A DNA stretch of 7,894 nt from contig JBAYJM010000027.1 of NCBI GenBank assembly GCA_041665065.1, positions 1 to 7,894 on the forward strand, read 5' to 3'. Source of the stretch: JBAYJM01 sp041665065 (GTDB taxonomy: Bacteria > Patescibacteriota > Patescibacteriia > 2-01-FULL-39-33). The position numbers and the translations under genes were made by a program. The notes below the pieces were generated by a model that did no database searches, was not told the origin of the DNA, and was given only the letters and a program-made list of their open reading frames with translations. Below, in pieces: positions 1-5,797 of the stretch (positions are counted from its first letter, which is position 1; every line of letters starts with the position of its first letter).

Positions 1-1
1 T

Positions 2-181
2 CTTGCTATTGGAAGAGGGGGGCAGAATGTCAGGTTGGCCTCAAAGTTGACCGGATGGAAGATTGATATAATATCCGAAGACGGAAAAGTTTTGGCCGGT
101 GAAGAAAGTGAGGGAGACGGAGTGGGTGAAGACACAGACACAACAGATGAAGAAGTTGTTGCTAATCAAACAGAAGAATAA
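2..181 (+). CDS. nusA: Transcription termination/antitermination factor NusA, C-terminal fragment
   Basis: This is the 3' end of a gene that begins before the window; 59 residues and a TAA stop (179-181) are visible. NusA binds RNA polymerase and nascent RNA through S1 and KH domains and modulates pausing, intrinsic termination and rRNA antitermination. The visible residues start LAIGRGGQNVRLASKLTGWK, which matches the end of the second KH domain of NusA (a GxxG-type loop followed by NVRLASKLTGW). A tail of about 35 residues rich in Glu, Asp and Thr follows, with no sign of the C-terminal acidic repeats found in Proteobacteria. In many bacteria infB follows nusA directly. Here a terminator and an unrelated gene follow, so nusA appears to be the last gene of its operon. 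Identification rests on the KH2 signature alone, but that signature is distinctive. Confidence 0.9.
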   Translation, partial: LAIGRGGQNVRLASKLTGWKIDIISEDGKVLAGEESEGDGVGEDTDTTDEEVVANQTEE

Positions 182-187
182 ATTTTT

Positions 188-211
188 AATCCCGCCCTTT
201 GCGGGATTTTT
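188..211 (+). terminator. Intrinsic terminator after nusA
   Basis: An 8-bp stem (AATCCCGC at 188-195 with GCGGGATT at 201-208) encloses a 5-nt loop, and the 3' arm runs into a T-tract at 207-211. It begins 6 nt after the nusA stop and ends about 12 nt before the next start codon. The next gene must therefore use a very short leader, readthrough, or a promoter overlapping this hairpin. Confidence 0.85.
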
Positions 212-223
212 AATAATAAAAAA

Positions 224-1345
224 ATGGCCATGACAAACTTAAAAGACACCGCTCAAAAATTATTGTCTTTTGGAGACATCACAATTAATGGCGACAAGCC
301 ATGGGACATTAAAGTTAACAATGAAGATTTATACAAGCGAGTTTTATCACAGGGCTCTCTCGGCCTAGGCGAATCATATATGGATGGCTGGTGGGAAGTT
401 GAAAAAATGGATGAAATGGTCTCTAGAATTTTATCAGCTAAAATAGATCAAAAAGTCAAAAGGGATTTTAGTTTGATTCTGGAGCTTGTGCTGGCAAAAT
501 TATTCAATAGGCAATCAAAGAGCAGGGCGTATGAAGTTGGAAAGCGCCATTATGACGCAGGCAATGATTTATTTAAGACAATGCTTGATAAAACCATGAC
601 CTACACTTGCGGTTATTGGAAAAATGCTCAAAATCTAGATGAGGCTCAGGAACAAAAACTAGATTTGATTTGCAGGAAATTAAAATTAAAACCGGGAATG
701 AAAATCTTGGATATCGGATGCGGTTGGGGAAGCTTGCTTAAATATGCGGCGGAGCATTATGGCACTAAAGGAGTTGGTATAACCATCTCAAAGGAACAGG
801 TTGCCTTGGCGAAAGAAAATTGCGCCGGTCTTGATATAGAAATCAGACTTCAGGATTATAGAGACATAAAGGAAAAATTTGATGCCGTGGCTTCACTTGG
901 CATGATTGAGCATGTCGGCTATAAAAATTATCGACAGTATATGCAGATAGCTGCTTCTTGTTTGAATGACGGCGGACTATTTTTACTTCATACTATTGGA
1001 GGAAAAAAATCAGTTAGAAATACCGATATTTGGATGAATAAATATATCTTTCCAAATGGCATGTTGCCATCCATAAAACAGCTTGGCGGTTCAATTGAAA
1101 ATATTTTTATTATGGAAGACCTGCATAATTTTGGACCTGATTATGATAAAACTTTGATGGCTTGGTATAATAATTTTAATGCTGGTTGGCCGGCGCTTAA
1201 AGAAAAATATGGCGATAGGTTTTATAGGATGTGGAAATATTATCTTTTAACTTGCGCCGCTTCATTTAGAGTGCGCAATATTCAGCTGTGGCAGATAGTT
1301 TTATCCAAAGGCGGAGTCCCTGGTGGATATGAATCAATAAGGTAA
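224..1345 (+). CDS. cfa: Cyclopropane-fatty-acyl-phospholipid synthase
   Basis: This enzyme transfers a methylene group from S-adenosylmethionine to the cis double bond of unsaturated phospholipid acyl chains at the membrane surface. At 373 residues it matches the usual length (E. coli Cfa is 382). The N-terminal part (1-105) carries the lipid-binding region with ESYMDGWW at 50-57. The Rossmann methyltransferase domain follows, with the SAM motif LDIGCGWGS at 162-170. The residues that bind the catalytic bicarbonate in E. coli Cfa (C139, E239, H266, I268, Y317) are all present with a constant offset of 10: C129 (TYTCGYW), E229 (GMIEHVG), H256 and I258 (LLHTIG), and Y307 (GPDYDKTLMAWY). The enzyme should therefore be active. 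The start could be ATG 224 or the in-frame ATG 230; neither has a Shine-Dalgarno sequence. No clear promoter lies in the 42-nt gap after nusA. It converges on the large minus-strand gene across a shared terminator. Confidence 0.95.
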   Translation: MAMTNLKDTAQKLLSFGDITINGDKPWDIKVNNEDLYKRVLSQGSLGLGESYMDGWWEVEKMDEMVSRILSAKIDQKVKRDFSLILELVLAKLFNRQSKSRAYEVGKRHYDAGNDLFKTMLDKTMTYTCGYWKNAQNLDEAQEQKLDLICRKLKLKPGMKILDIGCGWGSLLKYAAEHYGTKGVGITISKEQVALAKENCAGLDIEIRLQDYRDIKEKFDAVASLGMIEHVGYKNYRQYMQIAASCLNDGGLFLLHTIGGKKSVRNTDIWMNKYIFPNGMLPSIKQLGGSIENIFIMEDLHNFGPDYDKTLMAWYNNFNAGWPALKEKYGDRFYRMWKYYLLTCAASFRVRNIQLWQIVLSKGGVPGGYESIR

Positions 1346-1357
1346 AAATTGAAATAT

Positions 1358-1389
1358 AAAAATAAAGCCTGTACTCAGGCTTTATTTTT
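1358..1389. terminator. Bidirectional intrinsic terminator between convergent genes
   Basis: A 14-bp perfect stem (1358-1371 with 1376-1389) has a GC core (GCCTG/CAGGC) and a 4-nt loop. It is flanked by an A-rich 5' arm and a T-run on the 3' side, so it reads as an intrinsic terminator on both strands. It ends cfa (stop at 1343-1345) on the plus strand and the 840-residue gene on the minus strand. The TGA stop of the minus-strand gene (1375-1377) starts at the last loop base, so half of the hairpin is coding sequence. Confidence 0.9.
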
Positions 1390-3897
1390 TTTGAAAAAAG
1401 CAAATGATAAAAAAGTGATTACGGCTCCCATAAAAATAATTACCGCCCAGAAATATTTTTTGTCCGCTGGCTGTGATTTTTGGATTTTTGCTGTTTCAAA
1501 TTCTCCTTTGACCTCGCCTTGCTTGGTAATATCAGTTATTGCTCTTGGCAAAATTCTAAGGCCGGTAGGACTAATTGAGACGATGCCAACAATTTCAACC
1601 ACGTCTCCTTCTTTGAGGTTAAGGTCTTTGATATTTATGCCGGTTGAAGCCTTGATATAAATCTTTGCTTCACTTTCGCCGTCATCAATATAGATATATG
1701 AGCCCTTAATGTCTAAAACAGTACCCTTTATCTTTACCAGCGAGCCGATTAGCTCATCGCTTATTTCGCTAGCTGATAGTGTTTTTATTTCTAATGCGTT
1801 GTCATGGGAAATTATTTTAATATTATCTTTGCCGGTTATTTTTATCCTTTTCTCGCCCGACGCCTGTGAAATTTCACCGTTTATTTCCACTAAGTCTCCA
1901 GGAGCTAAATTGGGAAAATCTTTTTTATTACAATAAATCTGAATTCCGTTTAAATAAAAAATCTGTGATCCGAGTATTCCGGGAGGTACGGATACGATTC
2001 CTCTGGTAATTATTTTTTGGCCAATTGGCAATGAGCCGGTTTCTTCAATCGGTACAAAACTAAATGCCGGAGCTTTACTGGCAACCGGTGTTTTGATCTT
2101 TTTGACCGTGGCCGTTGTTTTTGTTGTTGTCTTTTTTGTCTCAGCCCGATCATCGTTTTCTATTTCGGAAAATATGTTTTCTTCGTCCGGAGTAAGTTCA
2201 GATGTCCAAAAGAATTCATCTTTTTTATTCCTGCTCCAACTGAAGTTTTTGTCTGCCGGACCCAAGAATTTAACTGAGTCAGTCAGAGTACCATTAGGAT
2301 AATATAGATTGACTGTTTCTGTGCCGGAATTGTTTAAAGCAATGGAAGATGAGGCCCGATACAGTACAAAGAATTCATTTGGCAGGATCGATCGAGTCGA
2401 GGTTGGGAAGACAAATTTTTTGCCTGACTTATCCGAAATTATCCAACCCACTAAGTCGACTGTCGTCGTGCCGATGTTTTTTAATTCAATATATTCAGCC
2501 TCTTTTTCATTAATTTCTGGCCGTGGCAGTATTTCATTTATTATTATTTTTCCAGTTGATGATGTTTGGCTTGATTGCTCTTCGGTTGTAGTTGTGGTGG
2601 TTGTGGCTTTGGCTTCAGTTTTTATGATTGAACCGCCTCCGGACGTTCTAATAATAATCGGCTTGGCGGTGATGATATTTTTACTCTGTTTGGTCGTTGT
2701 TATTGTTTCAAAAAAGCTCGAACTTCTATCGCCGTCGGTTTTAAGCGCCAAAGAATTATTTTTGTCAGGTGCCGGCAGTTGGCTCCCGGATAAATCGCCA
2801 TAAGAAAGATTGTCAATAATATCGCCGCTGGAATTTTTTAAATAAATTGCGTCGCCGGAATTATTTAGCTTGCCAGAATTGAATTCAATAACAAAATAAT
2901 TTTTGGTCTCAATTTCGCCGTTGATGGTTATTGGTGATACATTATCGCTGATTGTCCAGCCCGATAAATCAACTGTTGAACTTGTATTGTTAAATAATTC
3001 AACCCATTCTTTTTGGCCATCATCCGGCGAAGATAAAAACTCATTGATTACAACGTCGCCGTTTATCGGATTATATTCTGGCGTCGATGTGGGCTCGGTG
3101 CTGGTTTCATTATTTTCAAAAATGGAAATTTTTATGTTATCTGTGCTGGATGCGCCCTTGTCGTCGGTAGCTGTAAGTTTTACAAAATACTCGCCGGAGG
3201 TGGCAAATGAATGGGTCGTTGTTACGCCAGAGCCAAATATACCATCACCGAAATTCCAATTATAATCGGCGATAAAACCGTCGGTATCAGTAGAATTTTG
3301 TGCATTAAAAAATATTTCTTCACCAACTGCGCCTTCCTGGTCATTGCCGGCATCGGCTTGCGGAGGCAAGTTAATTGTTGAGATTTTAATTCCGGTTAAA
3401 GCAATATTATCAATGCCCACACTTTTGCCAGAAGTGCTTTGAGTTTGAAATTTTAAAATAAAGTTTTGGTTTAAAAAATCATCGAGACTAATCGGCGTAG
3501 ATGACGACAGTGATGCAGTGGATGGAAGAATCGATTGTAATAATTGCCACGACTCTCCGGAGTCTTGCGATGAAAAAATTGCAATTTCAGAACTTGTTCC
3601 TGATCCATAGGTACGCAAATCAAAGCTAAGTGTTGCCGACACATAATCCTTTAAATTTATAGAAGGCGAAATGGCAACTGATGAGCTTGGCTTGATTATA
3701 ATATAGCTATTACCTGAAATACTCCCTTGCTGGCAATCGGTATAAAGCCAGCTCTGATCAGTAGTGCTGGCAATATTGCCGTTATTTATTGGGATGATAA
3801 ATTCTTGATTTGTATCTGCATTTGCAAATGCAGAAAAAATAAAAAATCCGCAACATAACAAGATTGCGAATTCAAAGATAAAAAAAGTCCTCCTCAT
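1375..3897 (-). CDS. Secreted, membrane-anchored protein with PKD, two lamin-tail and two OB-fold-like domains
   Basis: This is an 840-residue predicted surface protein with no recognisable catalytic domain. In order: a signal peptide (1-27, hydrophobic core 4-22, likely cleavage after the AxA motif ANA at 25-27); a beta-rich jelly-roll-like domain (about 35-172, ending SVGIDNIALTG, a style seen in secreted 'choice-of-anchor' domains); a PKD domain (about 178-260, with WNFGDG at 214-219); a first lamin-tail domain (about 279-395, VVINEF...EWVELFN...LSGWTISD); a Thr/Ser/Lys-rich linker with a Thr run near 432-438; a second lamin-tail domain (about 449-565, IIINEILPRP...EYIELKN...LVGWIISDKSG); a Lys/Thr linker; two OB-fold-like segments (about 626-697 and 716-792); a transmembrane helix (about 814-835); and a short basic tail KKNKA that would face the cytoplasm. 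Lamin-tail and OB modules occur in bacterial extracellular nucleases and other surface proteins, so nucleic-acid or surface binding is plausible but inferred. The gene follows the 159-residue gene by 31 nt and may share its transcript. Confidence 0.88.
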   Translation of the reverse strand: MRRTFFIFEFAILLCCGFFIFSAFANADTNQEFIIPINNGNIASTTDQSWLYTDCQQGSISGNSYIIIKPSSSVAISPSINLKDYVSATLSFDLRTYGSGTSSEIAIFSSQDSGESWQLLQSILPSTASLSSSTPISLDDFLNQNFILKFQTQSTSGKSVGIDNIALTGIKISTINLPPQADAGNDQEGAVGEEIFFNAQNSTDTDGFIADYNWNFGDGIFGSGVTTTHSFATSGEYFVKLTATDDKGASSTDNIKISIFENNETSTEPTSTPEYNPINGDVVINEFLSSPDDGQKEWVELFNNTSSTVDLSGWTISDNVSPITINGEIETKNYFVIEFNSGKLNNSGDAIYLKNSSGDIIDNLSYGDLSGSQLPAPDKNNSLALKTDGDRSSSFFETITTTKQSKNIITAKPIIIRTSGGGSIIKTEAKATTTTTTTEEQSSQTSSTGKIIINEILPRPEINEKEAEYIELKNIGTTTVDLVGWIISDKSGKKFVFPTSTRSILPNEFFVLYRASSSIALNNSGTETVNLYYPNGTLTDSVKFLGPADKNFSWSRNKKDEFFWTSELTPDEENIFSEIENDDRAETKKTTTKTTATVKKIKTPVASKAPAFSFVPIEETGSLPIGQKIITRGIVSVPPGILGSQIFYLNGIQIYCNKKDFPNLAPGDLVEINGEISQASGEKRIKITGKDNIKIISHDNALEIKTLSASEISDELIGSLVKIKGTVLDIKGSYIYIDDGESEAKIYIKASTGINIKDLNLKEGDVVEIVGIVSISPTGLRILPRAITDITKQGEVKGEFETAKIQKSQPADKKYFWAVIIFMGAVITFLSFAFFKKNKA

Positions 3898-3927
3898 TTT
3901 TTATATTGTAATTTTTAAATTAAATTA

Positions 3928-3933
3928 ATTATA
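3928..3933 (-). promoter_or_regulatory. Possible -10 box ahead of the large surface-protein gene
   Basis: On the minus strand TATAAT lies 30 nt upstream of the start codon of the 840-residue gene and overlaps the TAA stop of the preceding gene. No convincing -35 box is found at 17 nt spacing. In such an AT-rich stretch this may be chance. The gene could instead be read from the upstream promoter at 4431-4459. Confidence 0.25.
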
Positions 3934-4408
3934 ACAGACTATCTCTTCTAATTATATTAATCCTTCTTTTAAGATATAAGATTCTAACATCATTAGTATT
4001 TAGTTTCTGGAGCTTGTCAATTATTAAGTTGATTTTTTCTATTTCATTTTGGGCTGCAATTTCATTTAAATCATAAGTTCCTTCCAATAGTTGAATTGCC
4101 TCTAAATACCAGAGGTCTTCATTATACTCTTGAAGGGCTCCAGATAAACCCACTGTATCAGTTCCTACGCTTTCAACCCTTCGATGTGTAATGCCGCCAT
4201 CAAAATCAATTATTTTTACGGTGTCGCCGATTTGTAATTTATCAGTTCTTTTTTTGTCTCGGGATACTATTTCATCATCATTTATGTCGTTGTGGCTAGG
4301 CCCCTTGTTTTCGTGTTTTTGCTGTTCTATTAATACATCATCAATCTCACCTTTTTTGTAAGGTGGCAGTGGAGTTTCAAAAATTTTAAATCTGTCTGAT
4401 TCGCCCAT
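3929..4408 (-). CDS. Uncharacterised 159-residue cytoplasmic protein
   Basis: I do not recognise this protein. It has no signal peptide or membrane segment. Residues 1-56 are polar, charged and probably disordered. Residues 57-90 (starting LQIGDTVKII, with DGGITHRRVESVG and TVGLSG following) look like a small SH3-like or KOW-like beta barrel of the kind that binds RNA or peptides, but that is a pattern impression only. Residues 91-157 are mostly helical, with a leucine- and isoleucine-rich segment (EKINLIIDKLQKL) and a basic end (LKRRINIIRRD). Start codon ATG (4406-4408) is preceded by A/T-rich sequence without a Shine-Dalgarno motif, about 16 nt downstream of the predicted transcription start. 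It lies 31 nt upstream of the large surface-protein gene on the same strand, so the two are likely co-transcribed. The proper spacing, good promoter and lack of a competing frame make it a credible gene. Confidence 0.75.
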   Translation of the reverse strand: MGESDRFKIFETPLPPYKKGEIDDVLIEQQKHENKGPSHNDINDDEIVSRDKKRTDKLQIGDTVKIIDFDGGITHRRVESVGTDTVGLSGALQEYNEDLWYLEAIQLLEGTYDLNEIAAQNEIEKINLIIDKLQKLNTNDVRILYLKRRINIIRRDSLL

Positions 4409-4430
4409 GGTTTTATAATTTATTAATCTA

Positions 4431-4459
4431 ATTATATGCTCTCAAGCGCTTTTTAACAA
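4431..4459 (-). promoter_or_regulatory. Sigma70-type promoter for the leftward gene pair
   Basis: Read on the minus strand, a TTGTTA -35 box (4454-4459) and a perfect TATAAT -10 box (4431-4436) are separated by exactly 17 nt. Transcription would start near 4424, giving a leader of about 16 nt before the ATG at 4408. The -35 box sits one base from the -35 box of the rightward tRNA promoter. Confidence 0.7.
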
Positions 4460-4460
4460 A

Positions 4461-4489
4461 TTGACAAAATCGCATTTTTTTATTACTTT
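4461..4489 (+). promoter_or_regulatory. Promoter for tRNA-Leu and downstream genes
   Basis: A perfect TTGACA -35 box lies at 4461-4466. At 17 nt spacing the -10 position reads TACTTT (4484-4489), a weak match. It would place the transcription start near 4496, just before the tRNA at 4502. The -35 box is convincing; the exact -10 is uncertain because the region is AT-rich. Confidence 0.55.
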
Positions 4490-4501
4490 TAAATAATAAA
4501 A

Positions 4502-4583
4502 GCCCGAGTGGTGAAATTGGTATACACGCGTGCCTTAGGAGCACGTTCCGCAAGGAGTGAGAGTTCGAGTCTCTCCTCGGGCA
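4502..4583 (+). tRNA. tRNA-Leu (anticodon UAG)
   Basis: This is a full class II tRNA cloverleaf. The acceptor stem GCCCGAG (4502-4508) pairs perfectly with CTCGGGC (4576-4582), with discriminator A at 4583. The anticodon stem CGTGC/GCACG (4529-4533, 4541-4545) encloses the loop CTTAGGA, giving anticodon TAG at 4536-4538, which reads CUA and probably other CUN leucine codons. The 13-nt variable region (4546-4558) can form the long variable arm typical of leucine tRNA. The T stem GAGAG/CTCTC (4559-4563, 4571-4575) carries loop TTCGAGT. The 3' CCA is not encoded, so a CCA-adding enzyme is required. No terminator follows before the hydrolase gene 24 nt downstream. Confidence 0.96.
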
Positions 4584-4607
4584 TAAATTAACTTTAACTT
4601 AATAGCA

Positions 4608-5192
4608 ATGGCCAAAGTCAAGGTTTTGATAGAGGGTTATGCCAGGGAAGAAAATGGTATAGAACAGGCATCATCCACGACAGTTTTAATTAAAGACGGT
4701 GACCTCAATATTGTAGTTGATCCGGGCTGCAATAAGCCGTTACTCTTGGAATCTTTGGCGAAAGAAAATTTGACAACAGCTGACATTAATTACGTTTTTT
4801 TATCTCATTATCATTTTGATCACTCGCTTTTGGCTGGTATTTTTGAGAGAGCATTAGTTTTGTATGCAGACGAGGCTTATGATTTGCAGGGCGGAATTTT
4901 GGAACCGGAAAATATTTTTTCAGATGATATAGAGATAATTAAAACCCCCGGTCATAATTCTGATTGTCGGACTATGCTGGTAAAAACAGAAGAGGGAATC
5001 ATTGCTGTTTGTGAGGATGTCTTCTGGTGGGCAGACGACGAAGAACAAAAAACAGATAGAGGTAGCCTGATGGAGCACGATGATCCTTACGCCAAAAACA
5101 AGGAAGATTTAATGGCCAGCCGAGAAAAAGTTTTGGCTATGGCCGATTATATTATCCCTGGCCATGGTAAAATGTTTAGAGTAGAAAAATAA
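4608..5192 (+). CDS. MBL-fold metallo-hydrolase, MBLAC1-like
   Basis: This 194-residue protein has the metallo-beta-lactamase fold and probably hydrolyses an ester, thioester or phosphodiester bond with two bound metal ions. The metal ligands are visible: HYHFDH (H67, H69, D71, H72), H116 in TPGHN, D137 in CEDVFW, and H186 in IPGHG. The start (VLIEGYA, then SSTTVLIKDGDLNIVVDPG at 22-40) resembles the MBLAC1 group of small stand-alone MBL proteins, whose human member is a histone-mRNA nuclease. I do not assign that substrate here. It has no signal peptide and should be cytoplasmic. Its ATG lies 24 nt after the tRNA-Leu and 11 nt ahead of the DUF5654-like gene start, with no terminator between them, so all three are probably on one transcript. 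The upstream region is A/T-rich without a Shine-Dalgarno motif. Confidence 0.9.
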   Translation: MAKVKVLIEGYAREENGIEQASSTTVLIKDGDLNIVVDPGCNKPLLLESLAKENLTTADINYVFLSHYHFDHSLLAGIFERALVLYADEAYDLQGGILEPENIFSDDIEIIKTPGHNSDCRTMLVKTEEGIIAVCEDVFWWADDEEQKTDRGSLMEHDDPYAKNKEDLMASREKVLAMADYIIPGHGKMFRVEK

Positions 5193-5203
5193 ATAAATAA
5201 ATA

Positions 5204-5524
5204 ATGGACATGAAAGAAATATTAAAAGATATTACTAAAAAAAGTACTCAGGAATTAAAAAGTCTTCAATCTGAAATAGTCCAAAAAATGTCAGATTTGG
5301 CTATTGCTGCCTTTGGATTGATAGCGGCTTTGGCGTGGAATGATGCTATCAAGTCATTATTTGATGCAATATTTCCACAAAACGGCGGAATTATTGCGCA
5401 ATTTATATATGCGATTCTGGTCACAGCCCTGATAGTCTTTGTCACGATAAGGCTTGGAAAATTGTCCAATTTAGCTAAAAAAAGGCTAGAAAATGATAAA
5501 ATCGACAGTCTTGACAAAAGCTAA
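5204..5524 (+). CDS. Small two-helix membrane protein, DUF5654-like
   Basis: This 106-residue protein has an amphipathic, Lys-rich N-terminal helix (1-30), a first membrane helix (about 31-47, AAFGLIAALAWNDAI), a short loop with PQNGG, a second membrane helix (about 63-83) and a charged C-terminus (84-106). The AAFGLIAALAWNDAIK signature matches what I recall of the DUF5654 family, small proteins of unknown function common in Patescibacteria and archaea. Both termini are expected on the same side of the membrane, probably the cytoplasm. An in-frame ATG at 5210 is an alternative start. The gene follows the MBL-fold gene by 11 nt across a TAAATAAATAAA spacer. The -35 box of the 23S rRNA promoter lies inside its last codons and the -10 box begins 10 nt after its stop, so the 3' end is under double constraint. 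Function is unknown. Confidence 0.85.
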   Translation: MDMKEILKDITKKSTQELKSLQSEIVQKMSDLAIAAFGLIAALAWNDAIKSLFDAIFPQNGGIIAQFIYAILVTALIVFVTIRLGKLSNLAKKRLENDKIDSLDKS

Positions 5525-5539
5525 TAAAAAGAATATAAT
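5511..5539 (+). promoter_or_regulatory. Perfect-consensus sigma70 promoter for the 23S rRNA unit
   Basis: TTGACA (5511-5516), a 17-nt spacer and TATAAT (5534-5539) match the full sigma70 consensus in both boxes and in spacing. A-rich sequence upstream (5478-5501) could serve as an UP element. Transcription should start near 5544-5547. This is the strongest promoter in the window, which fits an rRNA gene. The -35 box lies within the last codons of the DUF5654-like gene. Confidence 0.88.
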
Positions 5540-5696
5540 TTAAATGTTGGCAAAAAGGTTTCTTATCCACATGTTCTTGACAGTATAAGGCCTGGACAAA
5601 AAACTTTAAAAAGCTTAAAATAATTAAGCAAATATGAGGTATATAACTTCCACTAATAATTCTCCCGACAGGTAAGCAATTTTTTTTGCGTAAACG

Positions 5697-5723
5697 CCGC
5701 CCGGAGAATGAGGCGGTTTTTTT
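5697..5723 (+). terminator. Terminator-like hairpin inside the 23S leader
   Basis: CCGCC (5697-5701) pairs with GGCGG (5712-5716) around a 10-nt loop, followed by seven T (5717-5723). The upstream AAA (5692-5694) could extend pairing into the T-run. The loop contains GGAGAAT (5703-5709), an exact complement of ATTCTCC at 5659-5665. A long-range pairing or pseudoknot could therefore compete with or modify the hairpin. The stem is short, so termination may be weak or conditional. Confidence 0.5.
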
Positions 5724-5734
5724 AACGCTCAAAT

Positions 5735-5786
5735 TAGCTTTCAAAGATTCGGAATACGAATTTCGTAGATCGTTCTCTGAAAGCTA
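5735..5786 (+). other. Long RNA hairpin in the 23S leader
   Basis: TAGCTTTCA (5735-5743) is the exact reverse complement of TGAAAGCTA (5778-5786). Inside it TACGAA (5755-5760) and TTCGTA (5762-5767) form a second perfect 6-bp inverted repeat around one base, leaving an internal loop between the two stems. It lies just after the terminator-like T-run and could be an RNase III site or a leader fold. It is not the usual pre-23S processing stem, because that requires the 3' flank of the gene. Confidence 0.55.
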
Positions 5787-5797
5787 TATGGACGCAG

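Noticed and set aside
1375..1377. TGA read as glycine (genetic code 25) at the end of the surface-protein gene.
   Set aside because: The TGA sits in a strong terminator after a typical membrane anchor and basic tail. Reading through would run antisense into cfa, so a normal stop is far more likely.
1349..1660. Plus-strand open frame after cfa.
   Set aside because: It overlaps the shared terminator and the C-terminal coding part of the minus-strand gene and has no recognisable protein features.
2093..3265. Several open frames on the plus strand opposite the large surface-protein gene, with Val/Ser/Phe-rich translations.
   Set aside because: They are antisense shadows of the 840-residue gene. 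Their composition is the complement of its Thr/Lys/Asn-rich codons, and they show no domains.
5544..5588. A 14-codon frame (ATG at 5544) right at the expected transcription start, like a leader peptide.
   Set aside because: The likely start site falls at or after the ATG, no regulatory codon run is seen, and 23S is not translated. Chance is more likely.
5577..5610. Second TTGACA (5577-5582) as a tandem rRNA promoter.
   Set aside because: No TATAAT-like box occurs at 16-18 nt spacing. The sequence fits a boxA-like element better.
5475..5744. Minus-strand open frame of 89 residues across the 23S promoter and leader.
   Set aside because: It overlaps the DUF5654-like gene end, the consensus promoter and the leader hairpins. 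It has no start context and is low in plausible protein character.
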